Shown here: piece by piece, positions 1 through 13,800 of the stretch | Layout: each line of letters starts with the position of its first letter | How positions within the stretch are numbered: position 1 is the stretch's first letter | Source of the DNA: Nematostella vectensis | Taxonomy: Eukaryota > Cnidaria > Anthozoa > Actiniaria > Edwardsiidae | Direction of reading: 5' to 3' | NCBI RefSeq assembly: GCF_932526225.1 | Contig: NC_064035.1 | Location: 9,227,296 to 9,291,295 of the forward strand | Length of the DNA: 64,000 nucleotides | Notes under the pieces: generated by a model | Databases searched by the model: none | What the model saw: the letters and a program-made list of their open reading frames with translations, nothing else | What the model was told of the DNA's origin: nothing | Made by a program: the position numbers and the translations under genes

Positions 1-300
1 GTTTTATGTCTCTCATTCCAATGGCAGGTCCAGAGGTAGTTCAATAGTTATAATTGAAACCACGCTTACGGTTAGAACGTTTTTTTTTTTCAACTTCACC
101 AGCCCTTGAAATCCTGGATCCTCAACATTCTTATTTAGGGAACGAATTTCATAGTCGCCCCAAGATTTATATTTCAAAAAAACAATTGCGGTGGCCCACA
201 AAGTGATCGACTTTCGCGGCCGAGAGAAAGTGCTGGGCCATCGAGCAAGCGAGCGTGGGATCGGAAGAAAAAGAAAACAAATATTGCTTGTAAGACATAC

Positions 301-3300
301 TTTTGCAAACATAAAGACATCGAGAATGGACTCGACAAACTCCTCGTTGTCACAGATAACCCCGAGGCCTGGCATGCTATCGATGATAAACTGCTCACAT
401 CGGGCCGCCAACCCATCTAGACAGAATCGGTCAGCTAGAACAAGCACCTCCCTGGCGTTTGTGTCCTTCAGGTTACAGCTGTCGGTGTATATGTATTCCA
501 ACAGGATCAAGAAAGGCGCCAATGGTACATCAGGAAGTTCGATCTGAAATAAGAAAATATACCGGAACATATAAAGGCGCGCACTTTAAAATAATAGCAT
601 ACAACGCGCTCAAGGATTACTAGTGGGGAGGGGTATTAAGATAATTATTCTTATTGCAATAGATAAATGCCACCCCCTCTGGCGCGCAAGCAACCTGTAA
701 AAGTTTTTGATTTGATTGCAATGAACAAATACCACCATCTTTATACCACCAACAACCCCTTTAGAGCGCAAGCACGAAACATCAGTAATAACAACTTTGC
801 TTTGCGCTTGATATTGAGGTGGGATAATAGTAAAGATAGCCGTGTGTCCGAAAAACCTGATGAGTCCTAACTGGTAGAGCAAAGCGCTTACCATGGCCAG
901 GTCGTTCTCTCTAAATTTCCCGTCGAGCATTGCTGCCATCACTGCTGACCGGGTTATGAGTACCACCCTGTGCGCAGGTACAGACACGCCCTCCACCACA
1001 AAGGTAATGTCCGACAGAAGTGTCTTGTTCAAGAATAAATCTTTGGTGCTTTTTACCCATGCTGACCGGTGAGCTGCTTCAGGATCCAAATTTGTGCACG
1101 TGTTAGTGTTCTTTTTGCTGGGTTTGGGAGCTTGCATGCGTGTTGGTGGTGGAAAACCAGAACGCTGCAAAAAGGCTTCCCTCAAATAATTGTGAATAAC
1201 CACAGCTTCTGGTCGCCTGTTAACTATTGAAGGAAGGCGTGGCAAGCGGGGAGGGTTTCCTCTAATGCATAGTAGGGGTGGTTGAATGGGTACTCTATGT
1301 GGTCTCCAGCCTATGAGAGGGAGGGGTGGCGGGGTGGGTACTCTATGTGGTCTCCAGCCTATGGGAGGGAGAGGTGGTGGGGCTGGTACTCTATTCTGTG
1401 ATCTCCAGCCTATGGGAGGGAGGGGTGGTGGGGCTGGTACCATATTCTGTGATCTCCAGCCTATGGGAGGGAGGGGTGGCGGGGTGGGTACTCTATTCTG
1501 TGATCTCCAGCCTATAGGAGGGAGGGGTGGTGGGGCTGGTACTCTATTCTGTGATCTCCAGCCTATGGGAGGGAGGGGTGGTGGGGCTGGTACTCTATTC
1601 TGTGATCTCCAGCCTATGGGAGGGAGGGGTGGTGGGGTGGGTACTCTATTCTGTGATCTCCAGCCTATGGGAGGGTGGGGTGGGTACTCTATTCTGTGAT
1701 CTCCAGCCTATGGGAGGGAGGGGTGGTGGGGCTGGTACTTTATTCTGTGATCTCCAGCCTATGGGAGGGAGGGGTGGTGGGGTTGGTACTCTATTCTGTG
1801 ATCTCCAGCCTATGGGAGGGAGGGGTGGTGGGATAGGAATTCTATTGGGTGGCAGGTTTCTACCTATAATGGGCCAAAAGTTTGGAGGGATGAATATCCC
1901 AATATTGGGTGGTGGGTCCCTATTCATGGGAGGGATGAGGTTTCTATATGGTGAAACTCTTGGATGAAGAGCTGATGAGATGCCAATTCTACGAGTTGAT
2001 GGTCTGCTTCCTGTGGGAGGAAGGGGTGGTGGTGGTGGAGGATGTGGTGGTTTCTTTTTCAAAGATTGTTCACACAACAAAGCCAATGGCTTAATTTTCA
2101 GAGTTGAGGCTGCCTCACCAATGGATTGGAGGTCTTTACATTTCAAGTCTAGATGGCCTGTGTACATCCATGCCAATACACTATTCATAGCTTCTGGCTT
2201 GATGCTTTCTTCGAAAGTAATGTCATATAAAACCTTGCTCCCAATAGTGTCTCTAGCCTTAGTTTTCGCTTCCCTGAAGGGAGATAGATGTTCTACAGCT
2301 TTTTCTCCCCCAAAGGAAGATAATGAGCATAATAATTCCTTGAAACTCTCTGAAGTCACAGCTAGAACAAATGAATGTGCTGTCATGACTGAATCATTAT
2401 TTTTAAACCTTATAGTGACGTCGGCAGACTCATGTCTTTCTTGAGTAGATTTCCAGTCCTCTCTCAGGGTTGAATCAGCAACTTTAGTCTTTGGAGGAGG
2501 ACCTACAACAACAACAGTTTAATAATTAGCTAATGAGGCCTAATTTATTTTGCTTTTTATGCCTCATCATAAAAAGGTTATTCATGCAGGGTCGTAGCAA
2601 GGGATGTGGTACAAGGGTCCCCTTGCCCCCCCCCCCCAATATTAGGAAATGTGAGGGAATGACCAGGGGCATGGCTGTGTCCCCAAATATTTTTTTAGTG
2701 TTTCTGTACCATGCCTATCAATATTTCAAGGCCTTAAACAGCTCTGTTTGTTCATGTGAGTATTATCAGTTCACCTGTTCATTCTGCCTTATAGACATGA
2801 TTGCAGAGATGGGTGGGGTGGGGGCTGACGGTGTGGTACAATTTGCAAAAAAAAACTCCACCCTATCCCCTACAAGTTTAGATCTATATGGACAAAGGGG
2901 AGGGGGGATAATATTTAAGATTTTTATGTTGTAAATGACGTAAAAATTGTAGTATCTTTTGAAGAAGAGATAAGGAGGGGCAGAGATAAAAAAAAAAATA
3001 ATAATTTGTTATGTGCCCCCCCCCTCCATATTTTTGCTTCTGCTGGCCATGTTAAAGGAGCTCTCACTCACTTGAATAAAAATGTTATAAAATTTGTTAA
3101 CTTACTTGGCTCACTCAGATTTGTGATATCAAAGCTTGGGTCTTTGGAGCTTTCTTTCTCCCTATTTTTTAAATGTTTGTCACTCAATGTTTGACGATGC
3201 TGGAATGCTTGCTCAACAGCAGCCTCAAATAGCTTGGATGCCTCATCTTCTTTTGGGTTAAACGAATCAACTTCAAAGTAGGAGCCATTTCCTTTGAGTC

Positions 3301-4074
3301 GAGTTAACATTCTTTCTGCATCAGCTTTTGAAACTTTTCTTCTGAAAATAAATAAAAGGTTTTCCTTTTAATATAAAATATAAGAAAGTTAGATAGATAT
3401 TATGCTGCATACAGTATTAGAGGGGGAAGGGGATTTGATTTAGACTCAGCAACCACTGACAACACCCCCCCCCCCCCTCTCCGCCTTAAACAATAACAAC
3501 AACACAGACAAACACTCCACGGCTCCCAAAAAAAACATTGCATGGCCATCTGCGTCAAAGCCTTCTTTCGCAAACTTAAATAACGAAACATGACATTACG
3601 ACAACTTTCTTTACGAGAAATTGGAAGAATGTCGTTTCCTTACTTTTCCACTGGATTCGGTTTTAGTCCCACAAGCATCAAAGGTACCTTCTTTTCATAC
3701 AACCGAATTTCAGGGAACCATTTTGATGCGACATTCTCGAAAGAAGCACGATTCGTAACGTCGAAACATAAAATAAAAAGGTCGGCATGAATATATGCAA
3801 GCGGTCTCACGTAATCTAGAACGGTTGAGCCTCCAGTGTCCACTATATTAGCTTGATAAACACTGTAAACCACCCCAGTCGGGTTGGAATATACGTTGGT
3901 GCTGTAAGCCTTTAGTGCAGTCGGTTTGTATTCCGCTGAGCGGTCAAAAGTCTTTGCGAAGAAACCGCCACATTCGGCGGATGTTGGGTGAGTTTCGTGA
4001 CATTTCGCTATAAGTGTCGATTTTCCAATGCCGGCGTCCCCAACTAGCACAAGTTTGAGCGGCTGATACACCAT
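301..4074 (-). CDS. RHOBTB: RhoBTB-type atypical Rho GTPase with two BTB domains (3' end uncertain)
   Basis: Exons on the minus strand: 4074-3644, 3341-3106, 2502-892 and 543-301, all with GT/AG borders. Exon 1 encodes a GTPase domain starting MVYQPLKLVLVGDAGIGKS, with the P-loop GDAGIGKS and DTGG at switch II. The G4 motif is degenerate (VGLK instead of NKxD), as is usual for RhoBTB. Exon 3 encodes a first BTB domain (SADVTIRF, AHSFVL, VLAWMYTGHLDL), then a Pro-rich repeat linker, then the start of a second BTB domain (SDITFVVEG, VPAHRVVL). Exon 4 completes BTB2 (IELPDVPLAPFLILLEYIYTD). RhoBTB proteins are Cullin-3 substrate adaptors; that role is family knowledge. Two oddities: an 8-bp deletion in the repeat (about 1670-1680) puts BTB1 and BTB2 in different frames, and after exon 4 only a weak 66-nt terminal exon (232-167) is visible, so the true 3' end may lie outside the window. 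Confidence 0.85.
1287..1832 (-). repeat. Coding 51-bp minisatellite (Pro-rich 17-aa unit)
   Basis: About eleven tandem copies of a 51-bp unit lie inside RhoBTB exon 3. On the minus strand each encodes 17 residues (RSQNRVPAPPPLPPIGW and variants). Because the unit is a multiple of three, copy-number change normally keeps the frame. One copy, about 1645-1687, is only 43 bp and breaks it. The array separates BTB1 from BTB2, so the linker length is probably polymorphic. Confidence 0.9.
2586..2760. repeat. Dispersed repeat, copy 1 (related to 26779-26990)
   Basis: This intronic sequence in RhoBTB shares a diverged block with 26779-26990. Both have a GGG(T/A) G-rich start, a C-homopolymer, AATAT, a segment like GGGAATAACCAG, TGGCTGTG, CCCC, AATATTTT and TGTTTCTGTA. 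It is probably an old non-autonomous element. No terminal repeats could be defined. Confidence 0.5.
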
Positions 4075-4867
4075 ATTTTCCCTCTTCTTTCTTTGCCTAC
4101 TTTGTTCGAAATGAATAGCGAACGACCCGGACAAGAATTTATATGAGCGATCATTGCTAAATATAGCTAGCCAATCACGTGAAGCTTTTATGACAACACT
4201 CTTCGGGATTTTCCCGTACACATAACAGCTTGTAGAAAAGGTAAAGAAAATAAATAGAAATTCTCTTCTCCGATGGAAATGAAGTGGCACGTAGTAAAAA
4301 ATAATTAAAATATCGTCCTTTAAGAAGAAGAAAAAACTTTCTCCCGCTGAAGCACAAGATCAAACAGGAACACAAAGACGATATGGTATGTCAGTTTGCC
4401 ATGCGTGACGTAAAAATGCTGAAATAAAGTCATTTTGAAGACTCTATTATCATCTCAGAATCCAACAGAAGAACTGTATCTTTTTTTTTTTGAAATTTTT
4501 AAAGACTGAGTTTCTGTAATCTCAGCCTTTTTTTAGCTTCCTAAACAAATTTAGGAAGCAAGATGGTGTACAGCGTAAAATATGTACCAACAAATGAGCA
4601 GGCAAAAGCGAGAAGTAGAAAAAATAAAAAATAAAAATGTGTGACGATGGAGTTCAAAGCCAGCAGCCAGCGCTGAGTGAAGAGCTCTGACATCGAATAG
4701 TACCGGAACTGGAAGCCGTTTCAGTTCTTCCGCATCACCTGATCTTGTACCCAATCACGCTCTACCACGCTTGTAACGTTCCAGTGAAAGAGACTAAAAG
4801 CGTTTTGCATGAATTTCTTATGAATCCTGGCGAACTCGAGTCAGGGAATATAGTTGATTCGACCGCT
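4075..4867. promoter_or_regulatory. Shared divergent intergenic region (RhoBTB / SLC35B1)
   Basis: About 790 bp separate the start codons of two divergently transcribed genes, so this must contain both promoters and 5' UTRs. It includes a small palindrome around 4537-4560 (GCTTCC...GGAAGC) and A/T-rich stretches. No TATA box or factor site can be assigned with confidence. In the SLC35B1 frame an open stretch continues upstream of the chosen ATG, but conservation starts only at MSTKYN. Confidence 0.5.
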
Positions 4868-7800
4868 ATGAGTACGAAGTATAACACCAACCGAGGAAAA
4901 TTCCTTATCTGCTTTTTGGGAATTTTTTTATCGTATTTTTACTACGGCGTAATTCAAGAGAAAATGTAAGTTGATAGAATTTGATTGACCTTTGTCGTAA
5001 ATGTTGTGTAGTAAGCCTAGTAAGATAAATACTTATTCTTTTGGAACATAGAGCCTCTCGAGTTTCAGTATTATCATAGAGCTATGCAAGTCGGAAGAAA
5101 CTTTCAGACAAAACTCATCGAGCAAATGTATCAAATGTAGAGACATTTTTAATTTAAAAAAATAATTTCTCTGAATTTTTAATTTGGTCATGGTGAAGGT
5201 GAAGAATTTCAAAATTTAGATGAAACTTCATCTTTTAACACTTGTCGTTTCCTTGTCGATGGTGAAAGTTGATGTTGTTGTTGAAGATACGGTGGGACTC
5301 TACCGCGACGACGGACTAGCCATCACAAGCGCCATACCTAAAAACACAGAAAATATCAAGAAAGAACTATACCGCATCTTCAACAACAACGGACTGTGAA
5401 TCACCATAGAAGCCAACAAGCGAGTAGTCAACTTCCTCATCCAGACGTCACATTCTACCTGAACCGCAACACCTACCAGCCTTTCACCAAACCGAACGCC
5501 CCACTACAGTACGTCCACCGGGAGAGTAACCACCCACCTACCATCACAAAGAATATCCCTGCCAGTATCAACAAACGCTTATCTACACTATCATCAGACA
5601 AAGAAACCTTCGACCAAGCCGCCCCACCTTACCAGAAAGCACTTGACGAAAGTGGATATAACTACACGCTGCACTATGAACCAAACACCACAAGCAAACG
5701 CAAAAACCGCCAGCGCAACAACATCATCTGGTACAACCCCCCTTTTAGCAAGAACACAAGCACCAACATCGGCCACAGATTCCTCTCACTCATAGACAAG
5801 CACTTCCCTAAAGACCACAAACTCAGAAAAATCTTCAACCGGAACACAATCAAAATCAGTTGTAGCTGCATGAGCAACACCAAACAGATAATTGACAGCC
5901 ACAACAAATGCATAATCGCCTCATCAATAACAACCGAAGACGCCCCTACCTCCCTCGCCACTGCCAATAACAAAACATGCAACTTCAGACAAAAGAACGC
6001 GTGCCCCCTTGACGGAAACTGCCTCCAATCATCTGTTATCTACCAAGCTACTGTAACAAGAAAGGACAACAACACCTCCGAAACCTACGTAGGACTAACC
6101 GAGAATGAATTCAAGACAAGATATAGAAACCACACCGCCTCATTCTGACACGCTAAACACAGAAACTCGACCGAACTAAGCAAGTACATATGGAGCCTTA
6201 AAGACAACGAAATAGAACACTTCATTTCATGGAAAATCCTGTCATCTCACTCCGCCTACAACAGCTCTAGCAAAAGATGTAATCTCTGCCTCAAAGAAAA
6301 ACTTATCATTATCCACCAACCCAAGCTATCAACTTTAAACAAGCGTAATGAGCTAGTGTCTTCGTGCCCCCACAGGAACAAAACCTTGTTATGCAACAGC
6401 TGAACTATTCTTCGGCTTTTTTTTTAGCTTTTTAACTTATTTTATACTGAAGAAGGCCGAAGGGCCGAAACGTTTAGTAAATTTTTAATAATGTCTAAAA
6501 GTTGGGAATCGTAGCATCTTTCTTCACACTACTATATTTATATTTTCGCTACTGAGCCCTGGTATCTTGGATCCTTTTAGATTGACTGGCTGTTGGCTGA
6601 CGGGAATTTTCACTCAAGTTTATATATATATATATATATATTTTTTTTTTTTTGTGGGGGGGGTATTTGTAGTGTGTTATGTTTGGGGGGGGGTTGTTTT
6701 TGGGATGGGGGTATTTGTGATGTGTTATGTTGGGGGGGGGTGTTTGGGGGGGATATTTGTGATGTGTTATATGGGGGGGGGTTATTGAGGGTATGGTACA
6801 GCCTTTCTGTGTGTTTGCGTGACTGCGGGGGCTTGGATATACACCTATTTCAAATAAGGTTGCACTAGGAGAATCGTAACCCGTGCAGTGCTTAATGGGT
6901 ATCAAGCAAATAATCGTAAATAAAATACAAATCCAGGTTTTAAAACGGTAAAATTCTTGTGTTTGTTCTTATGATCATTCACATGACTTTCAGATACAAG
7001 GATTCAGCCATTTATATGCTACTTATGACCTACCCTGGGTTACCAAACATGTGGATTCTTGGATGCAACCTTTTTTGAAAAAGGTGTATATGTACTCATC
7101 AGCTCCTACTGTAGCTGCCAGCTAATATAGACCGTGTATAATATAGTGTTTTCCTTTTTTCAATTTGTTTCGATGCTTTTGTATTTTTGTTTAAAAAATT
7201 GTGCCTTGTTTTCTCATCTTTCAGCACAAGAACCAAATATGGGGAAGAAAAAGAACCATTTACTTATGCTTTGTGCCTGGTGTTTGTGCAGTGTATAATC
7301 AATGCTTTATTTGCCAAGCTAGGTATGCATGTATAAAAAGTAAACATGAATATATTTTCTCTTACCTCAAGGAATTATTATAATCTTTAACTTGACCAGA
7401 TACAAAGTCACCAAAATACCTAAATTCAAGATTTTAGCCGGCCTGCCTAGAAGGTAGTCCTTTTCCAAAACACTTGTTTTTCTAGAAATCATAGCCAAAA
7501 TTGTTTAAAAATCAGCTAAGAGAAAATATCTAGAAAAGGCTCTTCTTGATGTGTTTTTGTGCCAGTAACATCTGAATTTAAACTAATAATATGTGTTTTC
7601 AATAATCTCTTTGTTTTGTTTGTCATCTAAACTGGGGCAAACAAAGAACTGAGTACCATGCAGTCAAGGATTTTAACTCACTTAGCCAGGACATTAAGAG
7701 ATGCACAAATATTTGTACTTTTAAACGCAGTATTTCTCAATTTTTAACCTAGGTATTTTTTATCATAGTATTTTTTAATGTAACGATATATCAACAATAT

Positions 7801-10800
7801 ATTTTTTTTTTCTCTTAATTTTTTTTCCATATATTTTTTATAGATTATTGTTATTATTTATAAGTCGAGGTCCTTTTTGAAAATCATTTTAAATGAAAAA
7901 GCTCTCCTCAATAAAGATTATTATTATTATTATATATAAAAATTGACCTAACAGTGAACTATTTCTTTATAGTTATAAAATTCACATATGACAAAAAAGA
8001 GGCAAAAGATAGCACACCCTTCCTATGGTATGGGGCGTGTGCCGCGACCTACCTAGGCGCCATGCTGGCCAGTAACAAGGCCCTACAGTGGGTTAATTAC
8101 CCAACACAGGTATACCATCTCTATCACATAATGATAAAATTACCCAACACAGGTATACCATCTCTATCACATAATGATAAAATTACCCAACACAGGTATA
8201 CCACCTCTATCACATAATGATAAAATTACCCAACACAGGTATACCATCTCTATCACATAATGATTAAATTACCCAACACAGGTATACCATCTCTATCACA
8301 TAATGATAAAATTACCCAACACAGGAATACCATCTCTATCACATAATGATAAAATTACCCAACACAGGTATACCATCTCTATCACATAATGATTAAATTA
8401 CCCAACACAGGTATACCATCTCTATCACATAATGATAAAATTACCCAACACAGGTATACCATCTCTATCACATAATGATAAAATTACCCAACACAGGTAT
8501 ACCATCTCTATCACATAATGATTAAATTACCCAACACAGGTATACCATCTCTATCACATAATGATAAAATTACCCAACACAGGTATACCATCTCTATCAC
8601 ATAATGATAAAATTACCCAACACAGGTATACCATCTCTATCACATAATGATAAAATTACCCAACACAGGAATACCATCTCTATCACATAATGATAAAATT
8701 ACCCAACACAGGTATACCATCTCTATCACATAATGATTAAATTACCCAACACAGGTATACCATCTCTATCACATAATGATTAAATTACCCAACACAGGTA
8801 TACCATCTCTATCACATAATGATAAAATTACCCAACACAGGTATACCATCTCTATCACATAATGATTAAATTACCCAACACAGGTATACCATCTCTATCA
8901 CATAATGATTAAATTACCCAACACAGGTATACCATCTCTATCACATAATGATAAAATTACCCAACACAGGTATACCATCTCTATGACATAATGATGAAAT
9001 TACCCAACACAGGTATACCATCTCTATCACATAATGATTAAATTACCCAACACAGGTATACCATCTCTATCACATAATGATAAAATTACCCAACACAGGA
9101 ATACCATCTCTATCACATAATGATAAAATTACCCAACACAGGTATACCATCTCTATCACATAATGATTAAATTACCCAACACAGGTATACCATCTCTATC
9201 ACATAATGATAAAATTACCCAGCACAGGTATACCATCTCTATCACATAATGATTAAATTACCCAACACAGGTATACCATCTCTATCACATAATGATTAAA
9301 TTACCCAACACAGGTATACCATCTCTATCACATAATGATAAAATTACCCAACACAGGTATACCATCTCTATCACATAATGATAAAATTACCCAACACAGG
9401 TATACCATCTCTATCACATAATGATAAAATTACCCAACACAGGAATACCATCTCTATCACATAATGATAAAATTACCCAACACAGGTATACCATCTCTAT
9501 CACATAATGATTAAATTACCCAACACAGGTATACCATCTCTATCACATAATGATTAAATTACCCAACACAGGTATACCATCTCTATCACATAATGATAAA
9601 ATTACCCAACACAGGAATACCATCTCTATCACATAATGATAAAATTACCCAACACAGGTATACCATCTCTATCACATAATGATTAAATTACCCAACACAG
9701 GTATACCATCTCTATCACATAATGATAAAATTACCCAACACAGGTATACCATCTCTATCACATAATGATTAAATTACCCAACACAGGTATACCATCTCTA
9801 TCACATAATGATTAAATTACCCAACACAGGTATACCATCTCTATCACATAATGATAAAATTACCCAACACAGGTATACCATCTCTATCACATAATGATAA
9901 AATTACCCAACACAGGTATACCATCTCTATCACATAATGATAAAATTACCCAACACAGGAATACCATCTCTATCACATAATGATAAAATTACCCAACACA
10001 GGTATACCATCTCTATCACATAATGATTAAATTACCCAACACAGGTATACCATCTCTATCACATAATGATTAAATTACCCAACACAGGTATACCATCTCT
10101 ATCACATAATGATAAAATTACCCAACACAGGTATACCATCTCTATCACATAATGATTAAATTACCCAACACAGGTATACCATCTCTATCACATAATGATT
10201 AAATTACCCAACACAGGTATACCATCTCTATCACATAATGATAAAATTACCCAACACAGGTATACCATCTCTATGACATAATGATGAAATTACCCAACAC
10301 AGGTATACCATCTCTATCACATAATGATAAAATTACCCAACACAGGTATACCATCTCTATCACATAATGATAAAATTACCCAACACAGGAATACCATCTC
10401 TATCACATAATGATAAAATTACCCAACACAGGTATACCATCTCTATCACATAATGATAAAATTACCCAACACATGTATACCATCTTTCACATAATGATAA
10501 AATTACCCAACACAGGTATACCATCTCTATCAGATAATGATAAAATTACCCAACACAGGTATACCATCTCTATCACATAATGATAAAATTACCCAACACA
10601 GGTATACCATCTCTATCACATAATGATAAAATTACCCAACACAGGTATACCATCTCTATCACATAATGATAAAATTACCCAACATAGGTATACCATCTCT
10701 ATCACATAATGATAAAATTACCCAACACAGGTATACCATCTCTATCACATAATGATAAAATTATCCAACACAGGTATACCATCTCTATCACATAATGATA

Positions 10801-13800
10801 AAATTATCCAACACAGGTATACCATCTCTATCACATAATGATAAAATTACCCAACACAGGTATACCATCTCTATCACATAATGATAAAATTACCCAACAC
10901 AGGTATACCATCTCTATCACATAATGATAAAATTACCCAACACAGGTATACCATCTCTATCACATAATGATAAAATTACCCAACACAGGTATACCATCTC
11001 TATCACATAATGATAAAATTACCCAACACAGGTATACCATCTCTATCACATAATGATAAAATTAACCAACACAGGAATACCATCTCTATCACATAATGAT
11101 AAAATTACCCAACACAGGTATACCATCTCTATCACATAATGATAAAATTACCCAACACATGTATACGACACCGCTGCAGAACGTAGTGCGCACGCGCAGC
11201 CTCTTATTTCCGGCGGGGAATTGCCGGGCGCCCGTCCCTATTAAAATTGTTTAGCAAAACAAAACAAACCAGTTTCCGGCCGCGAAATTTAAAAAAAATA
11301 AGAAGTACACACAAAAAATAAGCCTGAAAAGTTTACATCACCAAGATATTGAAATTTTCTATCTCTGAAATTTTGCACCACCTACTTTACGGCCTGCACC
11401 GAAGGCGAAAATAATGGATAAGCATCGGATGTCGTACCGGCAGACCTTCGTGGTCGCCATTATAGTTGTTTTGGTTGTAGCCTCGCTGGGTTTCGTTCAT
11501 GCAAACGACGATGCACAACACTGTATGATGAGTTGCAAAACTAGAAACGGAAAAGGATGCATTGGTCGACTTTACCAGCTTTCCGAGGAGCTTAGTTGTG
11601 TCGCTAAGTTGCCGGTAGGTTCGCATGTTTGCCGGCGACATTGGGATATGTTACGAAGAAGCAACTTGCGCTGCTCATGTCCCATGCACGATAAACAACA
11701 GCCCTCACGTCTGAACAAGCAACCTATTCCAAGTCGTTTTTATCCGGTATTTGACGAGATTGGGCTAACAGTGGCAGGATACCAGCCTGGTACTCGGTGG
11801 TGTTACCGGTGCAAGTTGCTCGCCTATAAGAAATTTGAAAGCCGTCCTCAAACAAGTAGAAAACCAGTCGAGGTAAGTGTATATTTTTATTCGGGAAAAC
11901 AACCACTCCTCTGCAGTGCCTCTTCGCTGAAAATTGCTATGTATTTCTTCCTGTATTTTCAATCTGTTTAACAAAATATAAAAACAAGTACATAGAAAAG
12001 GCTTGAACATTCTTTCGTTCTTTTTATTAGGAAAAAGCAAATAGTAGTACATCCGCCATCAGCACAAGAACAACAACTACAAAAGGTTTGTTTATTTGTA
12101 CATTCTGAAGAAACACACAAATTATCTATAAAATTCAGCCTTTTTTTTGTTTTTGTGGGAAAAAATACTTTATCAATTACTGAGAAGTAGTAGTGCAAAC
12201 AATATTTTTGCATTTGTTGAAAAAGAAATATTTTTTTTTACAATTTGTAAAAATTCTGACAAATAAGCTTTTTGACAAGTTTTTTTCCACCAAGCCAATT
12301 CATATAAAAATATTAATTTTCTATGAGAGAATGAAAGGAATTCCTTAATTTAGAATAGGTGGAATAGAATAAGACAAGAAACATTTTATTATTGAGGAGC
12401 TGGGGTGGGCTGGGATATTTAAGGCAATTTTTCAGAAATATCTTTGGACCCTCCCCTAATATCTAATAGAAAACCTTTGACTCCCCCTTAACAATAATTT
12501 AGAAAACAGGTGTGACCCCTCCCCATTTGACCCACCCACAACAGAAAACCTGCACCCCAAAAGATGATACATTTTGCTAATTATTGTTATTTATTTTAGA
12601 TAGTTTGTTTATTCTTATTTTGTTTTCCATTTTGACTGTTTTGTAAATTTCAGATATTTCAGTTTACGGGATCCCCTATTCTACACCTCCATGAAAGTAT
12701 GCAAGATATATCTATGTCAGCACTTACCATATCCCAACTGGATCAAACAAAGCAACAATTTGGAAGGCTGTTTTCAAGACTTGAAGCTCTAGCAGACATA
12801 TGTGACATTCATCTCCTGGAAACATGGAAAGAGCTGCAAACTCCCCTAGGTACCATCAAAATTGCCCCAAATGGCAACGTGTTAATGGATAGTCAAGTAT
12901 GGGACCAAATAAAGACAACAATCAAAGAATTGGATGAATTGGATGAAGGTACAGCTGTACGATCGAATATATCTGCATGCTCTAATATTTATAATAGCTT
13001 TATCGATCAGCACCGATGTGGCTGATCAGTGTTCAACCCCAGTGATGGATCAAGCCCAACTAAAACTGCGAATAATTTATTCAATAATTTATTGTCATTG
13101 CTATCAACAGGTAATTCACTGGGCCAACTAGTGCAACAATTTCAGATGGCTCTATACCATCATGCCCTCGGTAGTGAAGCTCCATTATATGAGCCAGCAG
13201 CAATGAAAGCGTTCACACAAAAACAGTCTCCAGGTCTGTTTGAAATGCTTTTAAGTTCAATAACAAGGGAGGACTCCAGACTCTCAGATGAACATCAAGC
13301 TGTACAGGAGCAAAGAACTGTTGTTCTCCTTCACACACTGGCATATTTCAGGTACCCTAAATGCTCCATTAAGACCCACCTCCCTAACCTCCAATTACTT
13401 TCCTTTCTAAAATCCCTCTAGAGGCTAAATTTTGTAATAAGCTCCCCCTTTCTATCTGCTCCAGTTTCATAATTGGGCCTAGGTACGTTCAATATCATGC
13501 TTTATACTATAATTCAATGTATACAAGCTGCACCAGAACACTAGTGTTTTGTTCTTTTTTAAATGACACAAATTTATTTTACCAGGTCTCAGAAAACTTC
13601 CACCCTACAAAAGGATGAAGGGCTATTCCTACAACACCATGGTGCTTCTAGGACAGCAATCAATTCAGGAAGGATACTTGGTTTCAGTACAAGTCCTAGA
13701 AATATTGATTCTCACAAGAAAGCACTAATAACAAAATATCCAGACATACTGATGAGAAAGGTTATCCTGGCAACAGAGGTGAGATTAGTGTGGTACAAAT

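Noticed and set aside
1286-1967. Plus-strand Gly-rich frames (GGRGGGAGTLFCDLQPM)
   Set aside because: They are the antisense of the RhoBTB coding minisatellite, whose minus frame joins two real BTB halves.
5674-5982. Minus-strand hydrophobic frames
   Set aside because: Shadow of the Penelope-like coding sequence on the plus strand.
8095-11166. CRISPR-like array
   Set aside because: The units are contiguous and almost identical with no unique spacers, and the host is a eukaryote. It is a minisatellite.
12031-12085. Extra small exon in the transposon gene ([18 protein letters not shown])
   Set aside because: Good acceptor and donor, but 55 nt would break the frame, whereas joining 11872 directly to 12654 keeps it.
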